Below, piece after piece: positions 28,568-40,921 of a stretch of DNA of 64,000 bases. Position 1 is the first letter of the stretch; every line of letters starts with the position of its first letter. The notes under the pieces were generated by a model, which was not told where the DNA came from, made no database searches, and saw only the letters and a program-made list of their open reading frames with translations. This stretch comes from Anas platyrhynchos (taxonomy: Eukaryota; Chordata; Aves; Anseriformes; Anatidae), in the NCBI RefSeq assembly GCF_047663525.1, contig NC_092612.1:219501-283500 (forward strand), given 5' to 3'. The position numbers were made by a program, and so were the translations under genes.

Positions 28568-31500
28568 CTACAGCAGGGTGCAGTCCGAGTCCTTCTGCCG
28601 CTGTCTCCGCTCCCCGGCTGGCCGCCCCCCCGGCTGCGCTCGGCCCTGCGGACAGACAGCAGGGCTGGGGCACAGGAGGCCACCCCAGGGTGCCCCCCCC
28701 TCCCCGTGCCCCTGCAGCCCCTCAGGCTGGGGCCGTAGCCCCTGCCCTCTGCCTCCCCTGCCCGCTAGGGCGGGGAAGGAGAGGTGTGAGGAAGGGGGTC
28801 CCCGCTACCTGTGCGGGGGCCGGGGCTGGCCGCGGCTGCTGCTGCTGCTGCTGCTGGTACTCCTCCTGCTGCAGCTGGCGGGCCAGCTCCAGGTCACTGA
28901 GCGTGGAGGGGCCCTGTCCCTGCTGCTGCTGCAGGGACAGGGCGATCATGTAGTCCTGGGGAAAGGCAGAAAGAGGGGCTCCGTCTAGCTCAGGTGCCAC
29001 AAATCCCGGTGGCAGGGGAGCTGCAGCACTCCCCGGAGCTGCGAGGGAACGCCAGTCCCCTACCACCAGCGCAGGCTGCCCCCTACCTGGTCCACCTGCC
29101 TCTGTTCTGGGGGCGCCGCAGCAGCCGCCTCCTTGCCCAGGGCATGGCTGAGGTGGAAGTCAGTGTCACAGAAGCAGCTGTCACCATCCACATTGTGCAG
29201 GCTCTCCCACACCACCCTCTCCTCCTGCAGGAAGCCCTGATCCGTCACCAGCAGGTAGAGGTGGCCCTGGGAGAAGGCACAGGGACAGTCAGCCTTGCCA
29301 CCAAAAGGGCAAGCACCCGAGCTCAGAGCCCCCCGGATCCTGCAAGAAGCCACGCAGGTACTGCTGCAGCGGAGCAGGGCAGGGAGCAAAGCCAGGGCAC
29401 AGCCACACCTTGTGCTTTATCATGGTGCTGAAGTGGTTGTTGCGGAAGAAGACGCTCAGCTCCTCCTCCTTCACAGCAGCCGTGAGCTCACACAGCCCGT
29501 GGTACGTCAGCTGGGAGGCCGTGGACTCCAGGAACTGCTCCGCAATCAGCCCTGGGGTGGCAGCGACATCAGAACAGAGCCGAGGCACCCCAGGGTGCCC
29601 ACGGCAGGCCGAGGGCTGCCCCAGGGCCCTTACCTTCGGTCACCAGGTTGGAGTCGCAGGAGTGTTTGCAGGTGATGATCTTCTCCACCAGCTGGTTGTA
29701 GCTGAGCTTGCCCACGGCCTGCACCACCTCGGGGCTCTGCGAGACAGGACGGTGAGCCCGGGCTGCCAGGCACCCGGCCTCTCCCGCGGCACCCACAGGA
29801 GTGGGCAAGGGTGGGAGGATTTAAGCCAGGGAAGTGGCCACCATCTGCATGGGGAGGGAGCTGAGTGTCCTGCCCCGGCTCAGGGAGCACAGCCCCTGCT
29901 GCAGCTTCCCTTGGGGACACCAGAGCAGCCAAACCTGCATCACTGTCCCCCAGGGAGAGCAGAGCAGCACCGCAGCCAGCCCTGGGCAAGTCTCAGCCGC
30001 ACACACACCACAAACCCACGCAGCGAGGTGCCAGGACAGCCCGCAGCCTCACCTGCGGGTCCACCAGCCAGCCATGGTAGAGCGGGACATTGAGGAGGTC
30101 GAAAACTATGCACTCAGGTGTGTACTCGAAGTCGGAGACACCTGTGAACCGTACGTTCACGTCCAGGCCTGTCGAGAGCTTGGGGAGGACCATCATGGTG
30201 TCGTTGACGTTCTGCAGGGGGAAACCACGGGTCCTGCTCAGGACACAGGCTGGGCACCCCGCACCCTGCCACCCAGTCCGTCACCCCCCGACATGCATGT
30301 CAAGGCAGATAAAATCCCAAGAGAAATCGCAGTTCCATTTTGTCAGCTGGGTGACACGTGGCACTCTACCACCCGTGTGTCCCTCGAGACCCATCGCAAA
30401 AGTCAAATGGATCCATTCCCCCATCCAACCTCACTCCTCACCTGCTGGAAGTTCAGCTGCAGCCCTTCTGACTTCTCTTGGGGTTTGATGGATAGGATGC
30501 AGTCCCCTTGGAAAGAGCAAATGCGGCTGCTCAGTCTGGGGCACCGAGCTCTCCTCCCTGAGGTGGGGGGGCCGAGCACCCGGCCCAACAGCGCACAGAG
30601 TCAGCAGAGCTTGGATCCGCACCAGGACTCCCTTGCCCCTTGGTTCCTGCCCTCCCAACCCAACAAAGGTCTGGCCTACAGCTCCTCCTCCTCCACACAC
30701 CAGGGGAACATCCCTTTGAGGGCTACGCATGGGGAGTGTGATCAGGGGAGAAGTGCAGAGGTATCAGCGGGTGGCAGAGACGGACCCAGAGGTGGGGCAG
30801 CAGATGGCAAATCCCATCCTTTGCCAGTCCCAGGAGCCTGCAGGGCCAGCAGGGCAGCCACCACTCCCCCCAGTTGCTCCCTGCTCACCCAAATGTGCCA
30901 TCAGCTCATCTGACGTGACCACCTCCTTCTGCAGGGGCAGCTTCACCTGCAAGCAGAAGAGGACAGTGATGCCTTCCCCTGCACCTCCCCTGTGAGAGCC
31001 AGGGCTGCCACCCACTGCCCCAAACCCCCAACTCGGCAGCACAAATCAAAGCAGAAGAGGCAGGAAGGGTAAGACACTTCGACCCTCCTTTCCTTTCTCA
31101 ACGTATTATTTTGAAGCCTCCAGCTGGCTCCCCACATGACCCTGAACTTTCCTCCTAGCACTGCAGGGAGGAAAGGCACCCAGTGCCCCGAACCTCTAGA
31201 CCCTGTGCCCACCATCCTGCTCACCTTCCACTGCAAGAAGAGGATGTTCATGATGGCCAGGAGCGGGCAGGGCCCGTTCTCGCTCTGGGTGATGATGGGA
31301 GTCCGCTCACCCTTCCACGTGATCCACTTCACGCAGTAGAAATCCGGCTCGGGCTCCCGCTCCCGGGCAGGAGGGCGGGCGCTGGGGGGCTCACCCGCCG
31401 GCCGCGAGGCTCCCCCAGGGGACGCATCACTCTCCCCTGGGGCAGGCGGCCCCTCCTGGGAGTCCTGGGCTTTGCTGTCCTCGCTCTCCTGCTGTTCTTC

Positions 31501-31728
31501 GGGGGCCTTCTTGTTGCTGGGGCCAAGCGCATCCTCCTCCCCTGGCTGCGGCGCCTGGCCTTGCCCACCAGCCTCTTGGCTCTCCTGGCTGACGGCTGGG
31601 ATGTCCTCCCCTCTGCCAGCCTCCCCTGCACCACGAGGCAGCTGGCAGAGCTCAGGGCTGGTCCCCTGGCACTGGGCACCATCCCCTGTAGTGAGCAGTA
31701 TTTCCCCCTGCTCCGGCTGCAGCTCCAT
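28568..31728 (-). CDS. MINDY1: MINDY1 (FAM63A), K48-specific deubiquitinase (478 aa, nine coding exons)
   Basis: A cysteine protease that trims long K48-linked ubiquitin chains from their distal end. Exons: 31225-31728, 30889-30946, 30442-30506, 30053-30211, 29634-29736, 29409-29551, 29087-29266, 28809-28955, 28568-28645 (1437 bases, in phase; human 469 aa). The start is supported by an in-frame TGA twelve bases upstream. Residues 1-123 are a low-complexity acidic region. The catalytic core begins at EPDFYCVKW, with Q148 and C154 in QSENGPCPLLAI and the catalytic histidine near 336 in NNHFST. The C-terminal part has the MIU ubiquitin-binding helix (ALSLQQQQ to DLELARQLQQEEY), a run of seven glutamines and a terminal CTLL box (human CILL) that fits a prenylation signal. 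The 30506 acceptor is AAG rather than CAG. Confidence 0.95.
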
Positions 31729-32455
31729 CCCACCAGCTCAGAGCATGCGGCGGCGATGGGCCCGGTGCCACCTCCCACGGCAGCAGGCTTGGCTACGGAG
31801 CTCGCAGCAGCCCCAAGGATCCCACGAGGAGGCAGGGGAAAGCTCCTGCCCACGGCACCCAGTTCTGTCCAGTAATGGCTGCGGTGCAGAGCTCTACTTT
31901 CTTAGGATGCAAAGCTCAGTTATTCCAAGAAAAATGTGTGTGATGAGTCCGAGTCATTCGCCAAGCGTGCAGAGCTTGGATTGCTCTCTGTCACTTCACA
32001 TTCATTCAGATAATCAAAAATAGTGCTCATCTAAGAAGTCTCTGATGGACTCTGCACGGCAGACTAAAAAAGTCTGATTTCTTAGAGGCCGAGTCCTTCT
32101 CCTCGAGGCTGTTTATTCTTCAGGGAGCTTCCCAGCTGTTTCATCAAGTCCGTAGCAGGCACTTTGATGTTCTTGTGGAAGTTTTGGTGCTGTTGGTTTT
32201 CTAAATGACTTTAGAAACGCTGCGGCAGCGCTTGGTCTGCCACTTATTGATCAACGTGGAGGCAGACAGAGACAGGGCTGCTGCTCCCTCCAGCTTCAAG
32301 TTCAGTTATTCACTACTGGTGAAACGCAATATTCTCCCTGCTCTGCATGCGTGTGTACACACACACCACGGGTGATTATACCTCTAACTTGCATTTAAAA
32401 AAATTAACGACCGCATATGTATTTTATCTGCCTCCTGTTAGCAACTAAAGAGGGG

Positions 32456-32479
32456 AAAAAAAAAAAAAAAAAAAAAAAA
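32456..32479 (+). repeat. poly(A) tract
   Basis: Twenty-four consecutive A followed by GAAGAAAC; a simple repeat with no recognisable retrocopy upstream. Confidence 0.8.
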
Positions 32480-35140
32480 GAAGAAACTAAACTGTGTACT
32501 GAAACACTTAACTCACATACTTACACCAGAGTCAGTTTGCTGAAATCCCAGCCAAGACCTGTGGAACAAAGGCAGGCCCAGATAGTCTTGAAAATGTGTC
32601 TTTCAAGGTCCTATCAACTTGTTTATCCAGTCCTCTCCTTGTTGGTCTCTGAGGATCGCAGCAGCTCCGAGTGCTTTCCCCCGCACACGCTTCTCTCCTG
32701 CCCAGAGGTTACACAAACAGAACAAGGCTGCTCCGTCCTGGCTCCGGCTTGGTCGGGGTTTTTCCACCTGCTGCTCTGCCTGTGCCCGGTTTCCTCCCAC
32801 GGCCTCTCCTGCACAGGGACCAAAAAGGAAACAAGTTGGAAGAAACAGAGCCTTATCCGACTGCCAGTAATTCAGCTCTGCTCGGCCTCTGAAAAGCCTT
32901 GTGCCCGAGAGCATGCATTTTTTGCAGGTGGATGCCCCTGCAGCCCCCCTCTCCCCCATTTCCACACCGTCTCTCCCCAGCCCTGTCTCGCAATACCCTT
33001 GCCCCTCCCCACAGCACCAGGGCTGCTCCGGCTGAAGCACACACCTCAGCTGAGTCACCAGGAGATCGCATTATTCCTTAATCTTTATCCTCCTCCCTCC
33101 TTCTGCCACACACACAGCCCTCGCAGCTCTCACCTAAGCTCATGGCTGCAATGAAACCCGACGGGCACTGCAGAGGGACGGGCACTTTTGCAAGCGCCTC
33201 CATTCCCACGGGGAGCCTGGTGCTCAGCCCTTCGGTGGGCTGGGGCAGGACGCACAACGGGGCTGTCCCCAGACTCTCCAAGAGGGACGTGGGGAACGAA
33301 CGTGAAGCAAACGAACAGGCAAGCATAGCCTGACCCACATAGCAACAGCGCAGGCTGTGCTTGAGTGGTTTTGCCAATGCTGCTCTGCCAAGCATGGAAA
33401 AGGTGAAGTAATCACAAATCCAGAAGGCTGTCTCCTCACGGTGACCTGCACCACCGTGAGCTCCCAGGGGGACGCAGCAAGACCAGCAGAAGGAAATGGC
33501 AGCAGCGTGGCTCCGCTGCACGGGGCTTCGCCACCGCTTCTCACAGCCCTGCCAGCAGGCCCTGCAGCAGCAGTGGGGCCAGCGAGCACCACGCAGGCAC
33601 CTCGCGTGGTGTTTGTGCACATCTGTGTTACGGAGCGGAGCCTCCTCCTGGCTCCAGGGTGTCTGGAGAGGAAACTTCCAGGGAAACAAGTAGGAGGGCG
33701 AGTTTCAGCAAGCGCTGCAGTGCTTCGGCACTGGCTCTGTGCCTCTCCCACCCACTGTCATGGGACAGCAGGAATTCAGAAGTAAAAAGCATCCGAAGAG
33801 GAGGTGAAATCCCCCCAAAAGCACTGACAAACTCAAAGGTTTGGGTGCAAGCTCCTGACAATCAGAAACTCAGGTTCCAGCCACAGAAGGGCTTCTCTGA
33901 GCAAACCCTTTCTCACACCTTTTTCTAGGGTTTTGCTAGCAGCCGCTATTGTAGCTACATCCCTGTGCTGTCACAACGCGTGCTGGAAAATGCTAGGCTG
34001 AATTCACTTCCAAAACGGGGTGAGCAGACAGCAGGACGCTACAGCCCATGGACTCTTTCCCTAACGTGGCTCTGAGTCATCTTCCAGCATAAATGAGTCC
34101 TTGGCTAACCCTCCCTGCACCACGTGCATCTCTGTCGCCAGCCTTTCCCCTTCCCAAAATCAGCCTGGATCCTGCACAAGCTCGCTGCTTTGCTTCACCA
34201 CGTGCAGAGCAGTCCCTGTAAAGCCACCGTCCCTGCAAGCCCATCATTCACTTCAGCGAGTCCAAGAGCCAGAGTGAGAATTGGAATGCTGAGCTCGCCA
34301 GCCTGTGGTTTCTCTGGGTTCAGAGGCCACTGGCAGCTTTAAATAAAACAAGCTACACTCCTGTAGCCTGTACTCCTTAGGGAGAGGGTGGCTTCGCTGC
34401 ATTTGTACCAAAGCCGTGTGATTAGATCCTGCCCTTCCCGGGTGTTATGGCAATAAACACATCCCAACCCAGGCAGGTTTTCAACAAGAGCGTCCCCTCG
34501 CCACCCCCAGCCACGCAGAGCAGCTCTTGCTGCTGGAGCACGCATGGTGGCAGGGCTGGGAACCCAGCTCCTCGCCAGACCCTGCACCTGGCTTCTGACT
34601 CAGTCCTCGCCTCTTGGCCCCGGTTACTGCCTCTCCCCTGCTTTGAAGTACCAATAATTGACCCACTGGCCTCTGAGTCCCAAAAGCCCCAGGAAAAAAC
34701 AAACAAACAAAAAAAAAAACAGTCAAGCCCTGGGTGGCTTCGTTATCATGGCCTCACTGTTCTTTTTGTGAGGCCAGAAGCACTAAGAAGGGGTCTTAGC
34801 TGCTTCCAGCCTGGCACTCCATATGGTCGCTCTTTGGTTGAAGCATCCCCAAGCTCCCAGGAACAAGGGGATCTTTAGGTTAACTGCCAAAAGCATGGTG
34901 TAAGTTTGATCCCAAACCAATCAAAGCTGCAAGGCACCGAGGAAAAAATCCAGCAGGGCTATCTCCAGCCCCCAGGATGGATTCATCTTCTCTGAGACAT
35001 TCCCTTCTCTGCCTGTGTATGGGCCAGACCTAACCTCTCCAAGCAAGCAGGGAGGATTAGTGCAGGTAGGTCAGGGGATCTGTATCTGGGGATTATATGC
35101 TACCAGTCCAGCTAAAACATTTAATGGGGTCCTCCTCTGG

Positions 35141-35168
35141 AAAAAAAAAAAAAAAAAAAAAAAAAAAA
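35141..35168 (+). repeat. poly(A) tract
   Basis: Twenty-eight consecutive A in the MINDY1-PRUNE1 spacer; no retrocopy body recognised before it. Confidence 0.8.
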
Positions 35169-36384
35169 GGTGCTGTGTAGTGCTGGAAGCAAGCAGTAAA
35201 AAGGCTCCTGCATCGAAAGAGCCAGGCATTGTCACTGCAAGAACTGAAGTCACACAGTCCCAAGGGATTTCATTCAGGAAAGAAAATCCAAAACGAAGGG
35301 GAATGGCTTCACCTTGTCCCAAAACAATCACAGAAGTCAGCACTGTGAAGGTATAGTTCTGACCAGCCCTTTGCAGCCCTTCCCACCACGGGGATGGGAG
35401 CTGCAAGCCCAGCTGCTGAGCTGTGGCTGTCCCTGACTTACACAAAAATGATTCACAGGTAGGAAGCAGAAAAACAGCCCTGTAAATGTACTCATCTCCG
35501 GCTGGAGCCACAGCACAAAAACAAAGAGGAATTTAGGCCCAGAGCCAAGAAAGCACTTAAACACACGCTTAGCCCTCAACAGCTGACTGGTCCTGATCGA
35601 GGAAGAGCATGGTGCCCAAACCGAAGCACATGCTTAAGTGCTTTGCTGGAGGGAGGCCATGGAAGCAGCCCAGCAGGTGCTGGTCCACACCTCCCCGCAC
35701 ACACACCACTGAGGCTTCTTGTAACACACGGCGGGGAGACGGGAGGTGAAACACAAACAAACGCATGCTCCTGGCGTGGCTGCAAAGACTCACACTCAGA
35801 AACACACTGCCCAGCCCCCCTGGTGACCCACAGAGCCAGCCACAGTTGTCACAGACCCACGGGAAGCCTGGGGCGGTGTCCTACCAGGCACGATGCACCA
35901 GCAGGCAGAAAAACCGGCTCCAAAACTCTGGAGCACGCTGAACCACCCCAGCCGCCCTGCGTGGCGGGGACCCTGTGGCAGGCGAGGCACTGGGGGCTCT
36001 GGGGAGCCAGGGGTGCAGCCCGTCACCTGCTCCGGGGGCAGTGGGCCCCACAGCAGCTCGAGCTCCTCCTTTTATCGCTCCTTTTCCAAAGCACCTCCGA
36101 CAGCCCCGCAGGAGGAAGGCTGTCGTGCCACCTGTTTGCCAGGAGAAAACCCCAGACCAAACCCACTGGTCAGACCAGCTTTCAGTCCCCAAATCCCTCG
36201 GGGTTTCCTGCACCACGAGCATCCAGAACTTGCCAGTCACTCCCCAGCCCCACCGGCGTGGGGCTCGCAGCCCTGGGGACGGCCACCAGGCCAGCCCCGC
36301 TCTGCTCCATGCAGCTGGAGCCAGCGTCTTCTCCCTGTACAGCGGCTGGAAGGCACGTCCTGGGAGGAGCTGATGAGGACACCG

Positions 36385-36665
36385 GGCTTATCAAGCTCGG
36401 AAAACAAGGAGGTCGAGGGGCGACCTTGTTGCTCTCTATGCTTTCTTGCGAAGAGAGGATGTGGAGAGGGAGGTGCTCGCTTTTTCTCCCCAGCACCCTG
36501 TGTCAGGACGCGTGGGAACACCACCAGATGGAAAGGTTCAGGCTGGGCTGTAGGAAAGAGACCCCTTTACCACGACAGCGGCTGGGTGCTGCAACGGGCT
36601 TCCCAGGGAGGTCGTTGGTGCCCCCGCGTTCAGGAGGCGTTTGCTTAACGGCACATTGACCCCCG
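36385..36665 (+). repeat. CR1 LINE fragment, plus orientation
   Basis: The sequence follows the avian CR1 3' region from memory: a GAGGGGCGACCTTGTTGCTC block, then a CAGGCTGGGCTGTAGG-like block, then GGGCTTCCCAGGGAGGTCGT and a CGTTCAGGAGGCG block. The terminal octamer repeats are missing. It is a 5'-truncated, diverged copy next to the PRUNE1 CpG island. Confidence 0.7.
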
Positions 36666-36699
36666 GGCTCGTCCCGAGGTACCCCGAGCTGAACTCGAC

Positions 36700-37308
36700 G
36701 CCTCTTGGCGATCACGTCCCGAGGCAGCTCCTCGATCACTTCATTTCGCGTTGTTGACTCCGCTCCCGCCCGACGGGATCCCTTTAATCCCCGGCACTGC
36801 CCCGGAGCGCAGCCAGCGCCCCGCTCGCTCCCCCAGCCCCTCCCCGCCCCCCAGCCCCAGCCCCAGCCCCTCTCTCACCGTTTTTGTGCCGTTTTCCCCC
36901 TTTTCGGCGCCGGAGCGGCCCGCACGCTGCCGGGGCGCCTTCGGAGAGGCGGCTGCCGGGAGGGCGGGGGGAGGAAGGAGGGCGGGGGGGGGGGGAGGGA
37001 GCGGCGAAGAAACCACGGCGGGGCCGGGCCGGGGCCGGGGCCGGGGGAAGGGGCCGGGGCCGGGGAAGGGAAGGGAAGGCGGCCACGGGCCCGCGAGCAG
37101 AGCCGGGACCGGGACCGGGCCTCGAGCCTCGGCCTAAGGCGGGCCCGGGGGCGCCCCCCCCCCGCCGCCGTGTCCCCCCCCCCGCGGGGCCGCCCCGTCT
37201 GTCCCGGCAGCCTGCGCGGAGCGGCCGCCCCGCCCTCGGGGCCGTACCGGGCCGTACCGGGCCGTGGCGCGGGGGGGGCGCCGGGTCCTCGCGGCCGCCG
37301 CCGCCGCC
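36700..37308. promoter_or_regulatory. CpG island, PRUNE1 promoter, probably shared head-to-head with MINDY1
   Basis: Dense CpG with GGGGCC-type G tracts at 37020-37070 lies directly before the PRUNE1 start codon. On the minus strand a good donor, ACG|GTGAGAG, falls at 36879/36878, which would suit a noncoding first exon of MINDY1 and make this a bidirectional promoter. The PRUNE1 side is secure; the MINDY1 side is inference, although the human genes are also divergent neighbours. Confidence 0.55.
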
Positions 37309-40002
37309 ATGGAGCGGTTCGTGGAGGGGCGGCGAGCGGCCCTGCAGGTAGGGGACACGCGGGGCCGGGGGGGACACGGGGGGACCGGGGCGGGCACAGT
37401 TGGGGCGTGGGGACGGGGGGGACACGGGGGGACCGGCGGCAGGGTCCCCCGGTCCCTTGCCTGGGAGCCGCCCCGCCCGCGGCCCGGGTACGGCCCCGGC
37501 CCCGCCGCGAGGAGCAGGAGCGGAGGCGGCCGGGGTGGATCCAGCCCAGGGCCCTCTCCTGCAGCCCAGCTCAGAGGCAGAATCTGGGGGGCGTCTCGGG
37601 CAGGGGCGATGCACGGAGCAGAGCTAAAGGCAAAGAACAGGGCAGAATGGAATAGAATCAGGGTTGGAAAAGCCCTCCGAGCTCATCTGGGCCCGCCTTC
37701 CCCCTAAAGCATGGCACCCCCTGAACCCTGTCCCCAAGCACCAGCCCCAACCTCTCCTTGAACACCCCCAAGGACGGGGACTCCCCCACCTCCCCGGGCA
37801 ACCCGCCCCAACGCCTGCCTGCTCTGTCTGAGCAGAAATGGCTCCTCATTGCCCACCTCGACCTCCCCTGACCAAGCCTCTTGCCTGCTGCAGTCTGCTG
37901 GAAGCCAGCTGCTGCCAGCTGTAGCTGTGAGGTGCTGGGTGTTGGGTGAGGCAGCCGACAGCTCTGGTGCTGAAGGTGTGCATCGAGTCGATGTCCTTCA
38001 GGAGCTTTTGGGGATATCGGAGGGGACGCGTGGCCCTGGCAGGGCTGACGTCTCTCACCCTGGCAGGAACACGTCCGGTGCCGCCAAGAGGTGCACGTGG
38101 TGATGGGCAATGAGGCCTGCGACCTGGACTCAGCCGTGTCTGCTCTGGCCCTGGCGTATTTCCTGGCAAAGGTGAGGGTGCCTGCGCGCTGCTGGGTGGC
38201 CGGGGGGCTCGGGGGATGCCTCACTGGGTGCTGAACCCCTTGCAGACCTCCTCGCCACCCAAAGCCGCCTTCATCCCCGTGCTGAACATCCCGCGCTCGG
38301 ACTTTGCCCTGCGCACGGAGACAACGTTCCTGCTGCGGGAGCAGGGCATTGCGGAAACCGCCCTCATCTTCCGCGATGAGATTGACCTGGCCGGGCTGCA
38401 CCAGGCTGGGCTGCTGTCCCTGACTCTGGTTGACCACCACGTCCTACCGAGGTGAGCACCAGGCTGGGATGTGGACGCAACCCACCGCCTCATTTCTCCC
38501 ACGCTTGAAGGGCTTGATTTTTGGCTCAGGGTGGGTAAAACCTTTCCCCTTCCCTTCTGGGGTATTTTTATGGCAGGAGGAGAGGGGCAGAGGGGCTCTG
38601 CTGACAGTGGTGCATGGCAGGTGCACGCCAGCGCTCTCACCATCCCCATCTCACCCACCAGCACTGACGCAGCCCTGGAGGAGGCCGTGGTGGATGTGCT
38701 GGACCACCGGCCACTGGAGCGAGTGCCCAGCTGCCAGTTCACAGTGGAGCTGGTGGGCTCCTGCGCCACACTGGTGACAGAACGGATTGCCCAGGGACCC
38801 CCAGGCGTGCTGGACCGGGCCACAGCCGCGCTGCTGCACGGTGAGGCCAGGCCCTGTCATCCCGCACGGGGCTCTGCTCCCACGCACTGATGGTCTCCAT
38901 CCCCCAGGCACCATCCTGCTGGACTCTGTGAACCTGAGCCCTGCGGCTGGCAAGGTGACACCCCGGGATGTGGCATGCGTCTCCCTGCTCGAATCGAGGT
39001 TCCCTGAGCTGCCAGCCCACAATACCATCTATGAAGCCCTGCAAGCGGCCAAGTTTGATGTTTCAGGTCTGTACACATGTGTCACCAGTGCTCAGTGTCT
39101 GGGGATAAACAGTTCCCCTGGGGCACCAGGACACATCCAGAGGGCTCATGCTCAGCCCCTCTCACCTGCCAGAGCTGACAACAGAGCAGATGCTGCGGAA
39201 GGACCTCAAAACCCTCTCCAATGATGAACTGGTCCTCGCCATCAGTGGTATCTACATAGACCTAGAGGTGAGGCGCAGTGAGGGGAAACTGAGGCATGGG
39301 GCAGTTCAGCAGGCACAGCGGGGCAACACCAGCATCTGTCTTCCTCCAGACCTTCCTGCACCGCCCTAACTTGCTGCAGGACCTGGAAGCTTTCTGCCAG
39401 GCTCGGGGCTATGCTGGGCTGGTGGCCATGACGGTCTCCTTTAACGAGCGCTACGAGCCCACGCGGCAGCTGGCGGTGTACAGCCAGCGCGAGGCCCTGC
39501 GGAGCATGGTGAGCAGAGTGGGGACCCCCAAACCCACCCACCCCTAGCAGAAGGCTCTGGTGGGAGAGGATGCATGGAGGGGTGTGTCTTCCACACACAT
39601 TCACCCCAAAGACCCCCGATTCAGGGGAACGGGGGATCAGAGGTGCCCAGCATGCCCCAGACACCGTGCTGTGCCTTCCAGGTTTGCCAGGTGCTGGAGG
39701 AGGCCACGACACCATCCCTGCATCTCCAGCCCCTGCCCAGCCCCTGGTCCTGTGTCAGCGCCTACGCCCAGGGCAACGCGCTGGCTTCACGCAAGAAAGT
39801 GCTGCCCATCCTCCGGGCTGCGCTTGGAGGGCTGGGGGCCACGGCGGGGCTGGAGGAGGACACAGCCCCGCCGCCCACCCCCATGAACAGCCTGGTGGAC
39901 GAGAGCCCACTGGCACAAGCTGTGCCCCCTCTCTGCCCCCAGGCTGTGCTGGAGCGGGTCAGCCGCATGGCTGCCGAGCAGCCCCCTGACCCTGACAAGT
40001 GA
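37309..40002 (+). CDS. PRUNE1: PRUNE1, DHH-family exopolyphosphatase/phosphodiesterase (420 aa, eight coding exons)
   Basis: A cytosolic DHH-family phosphoesterase acting on short polyphosphates and cyclic nucleotides; in mammals it binds NME1 and GSK3 and affects cell migration and brain development. Exons: 37309-37347, 38067-38171, 38246-38451, 38662-38840, 38908-39066, 39173-39267, 39350-39508, 39682-40002 (1263 bases, in phase). Start in a perfect GCCGCCATGG context. Metal-site motifs: [10 protein letters not shown] (N28, D32, D34), FRDEIDL (D92, D95) and LVDHHVL (D111, H112, H113). Further on are [20 protein letters not shown] and the DHHA2-type region with [10 protein letters not shown]. 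The tail keeps [11 protein letters not shown]. At 420 aa it is about 33 residues shorter than human; the loss lies mostly in the low-complexity C-terminal third. A reversed CR1 lies in intron 1. The human neighbours BNIPL and C1orf56 do not follow it. Confidence 0.95.
37643..37870 (-). repeat. CR1 LINE 3' end, minus orientation
   Basis: Reads as the reverse complement of an avian CR1 3' end: an AGAATGGAATAGAATC tail, then GGGTTGGAAAAGCCCTCC, CCTTGAACACCCCCAAGGA and CCACCTCCCCGGGCAACC. It sits in PRUNE1 intron 1. Confidence 0.8.
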
Positions 40003-40330
40003 GGGGTCCCTGGCACCCGCAGTGCCCGCTCGGGGTGCTGCCACAGACGTTGCACCCCCAGCACGGGCGAGCTGCAGCCTCCTCCAGCCAAGCTCTGCTC
40101 GCTGCCGCAGACCCCTCCCTGATGCCATTTGCCCCCGCTGCATGGGAGTCAGCGCCGTGGGGCCCACGAAGAGTGGGGCAGCACTTGTTAACAAAGTCGC
40201 TGGGGTTTTAATAGCTCTTCTCCTCCTGGCCCTTTCTGGGGCCGTGGGGGGCACGAGTGCTTGCTGAGGCCCTGGCTGGATTGCTGGGTGTGGACGCAAC
40301 CGGCTCAGGACTGTTATCCATAATCTGAGG

Positions 40331-40336
40331 ATTAAA
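40331..40336 (+). terminator. PRUNE1: ATTAAA poly(A) signal of PRUNE1
   Basis: ATTAAA about 330 bases after the PRUNE1 stop, followed by a T/C-rich stretch; the only good signal before the convergent CDC42SE1 3' end. Confidence 0.55.
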
Positions 40337-40349
40337 TTTCCCTCTCCTT

Positions 40350-40915
40350 CCACTCTTGGCTCTTGGCTCTTCTTCAGGGGGATCCAAGGGCCCACGTACT
40401 CAGCATGGGCCTCCTGGAGGCAGAGCCCCTGTTCTTGGGCTGAGCTGGGTTAGGGGAATTCTGGAGAACATTTTGTCCCCAAAAGCCACCCCGTGTGTCA
40501 GGGACTCAGTGCAGCCAAGCCCCTGCATCCAGCCTGGTGGGAGGGAACCCGTCGTGCCTAGGGGCTTTGCCAGCTGCAAATGCAGCTGAACCAGCTGGGG
40601 TGAGCCACCCACCACCACTGGAACCACCCCCCCGGGGCCACCGTTCACGGAGTCCCCAGGGTCTGCCACAAGGGTTCCAAGCCTGTCGGCAGGTGACAGT
40701 GATAAGGGTGGCAGTGGTTGGGATAGCCTGGACCTGAGTGAGGAACAGCAGGATGAGGACGTCCCCAGGGACAGAGGAAGGTGGGACCAGCACCCCCCAA
40801 AGCCGATGCACCTGCCTGGTGCCCCCCCCAGCACCCCTCACCCTGTCTGGGTCCCACCAGCAGCAGAATGGTGAGGAGATCCTGGCAGCCCGTGGACGCC
40901 CGTCTTGGGCCAGCA
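40350..40915. other. Gap between PRUNE1 and CDC42SE1 3' ends
   Basis: About 570 bases with no coding exon or family resemblance on either strand. BNIPL and C1orf56 would be expected here from human order, but no BCH-domain or other recognisable piece was seen. Confidence 0.5.
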
Positions 40916-40921
40916 GAAGGT

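Larger units (their letters stand above)
31729..36380. other. MINDY1 5' region / MINDY1-PRUNE1 spacer, no coding exon seen
   Basis: Probably the first intron of MINDY1 if its promoter is the CpG island at 36.7-37.3 kb. It holds two long A runs (32456-32479, 24 A; 35141-35168, 28 A) and ordinary unique sequence. I found no exon with family resemblance on either strand and no remnant I could assign to another gene. Confidence 0.45.

Noticed and set aside
26219-28738. Several 220-380 codon frames on both strands in the CERS2 CpG island
   Set aside because: Stop codons are rare in CpG islands; the predicted proteins are low-complexity and all frames are open together, so none is supported.
35643-36659. 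A 338-codon plus-strand frame before PRUNE1
   Set aside because: Its right part reads through a CR1 fragment and the rest has no family resemblance.
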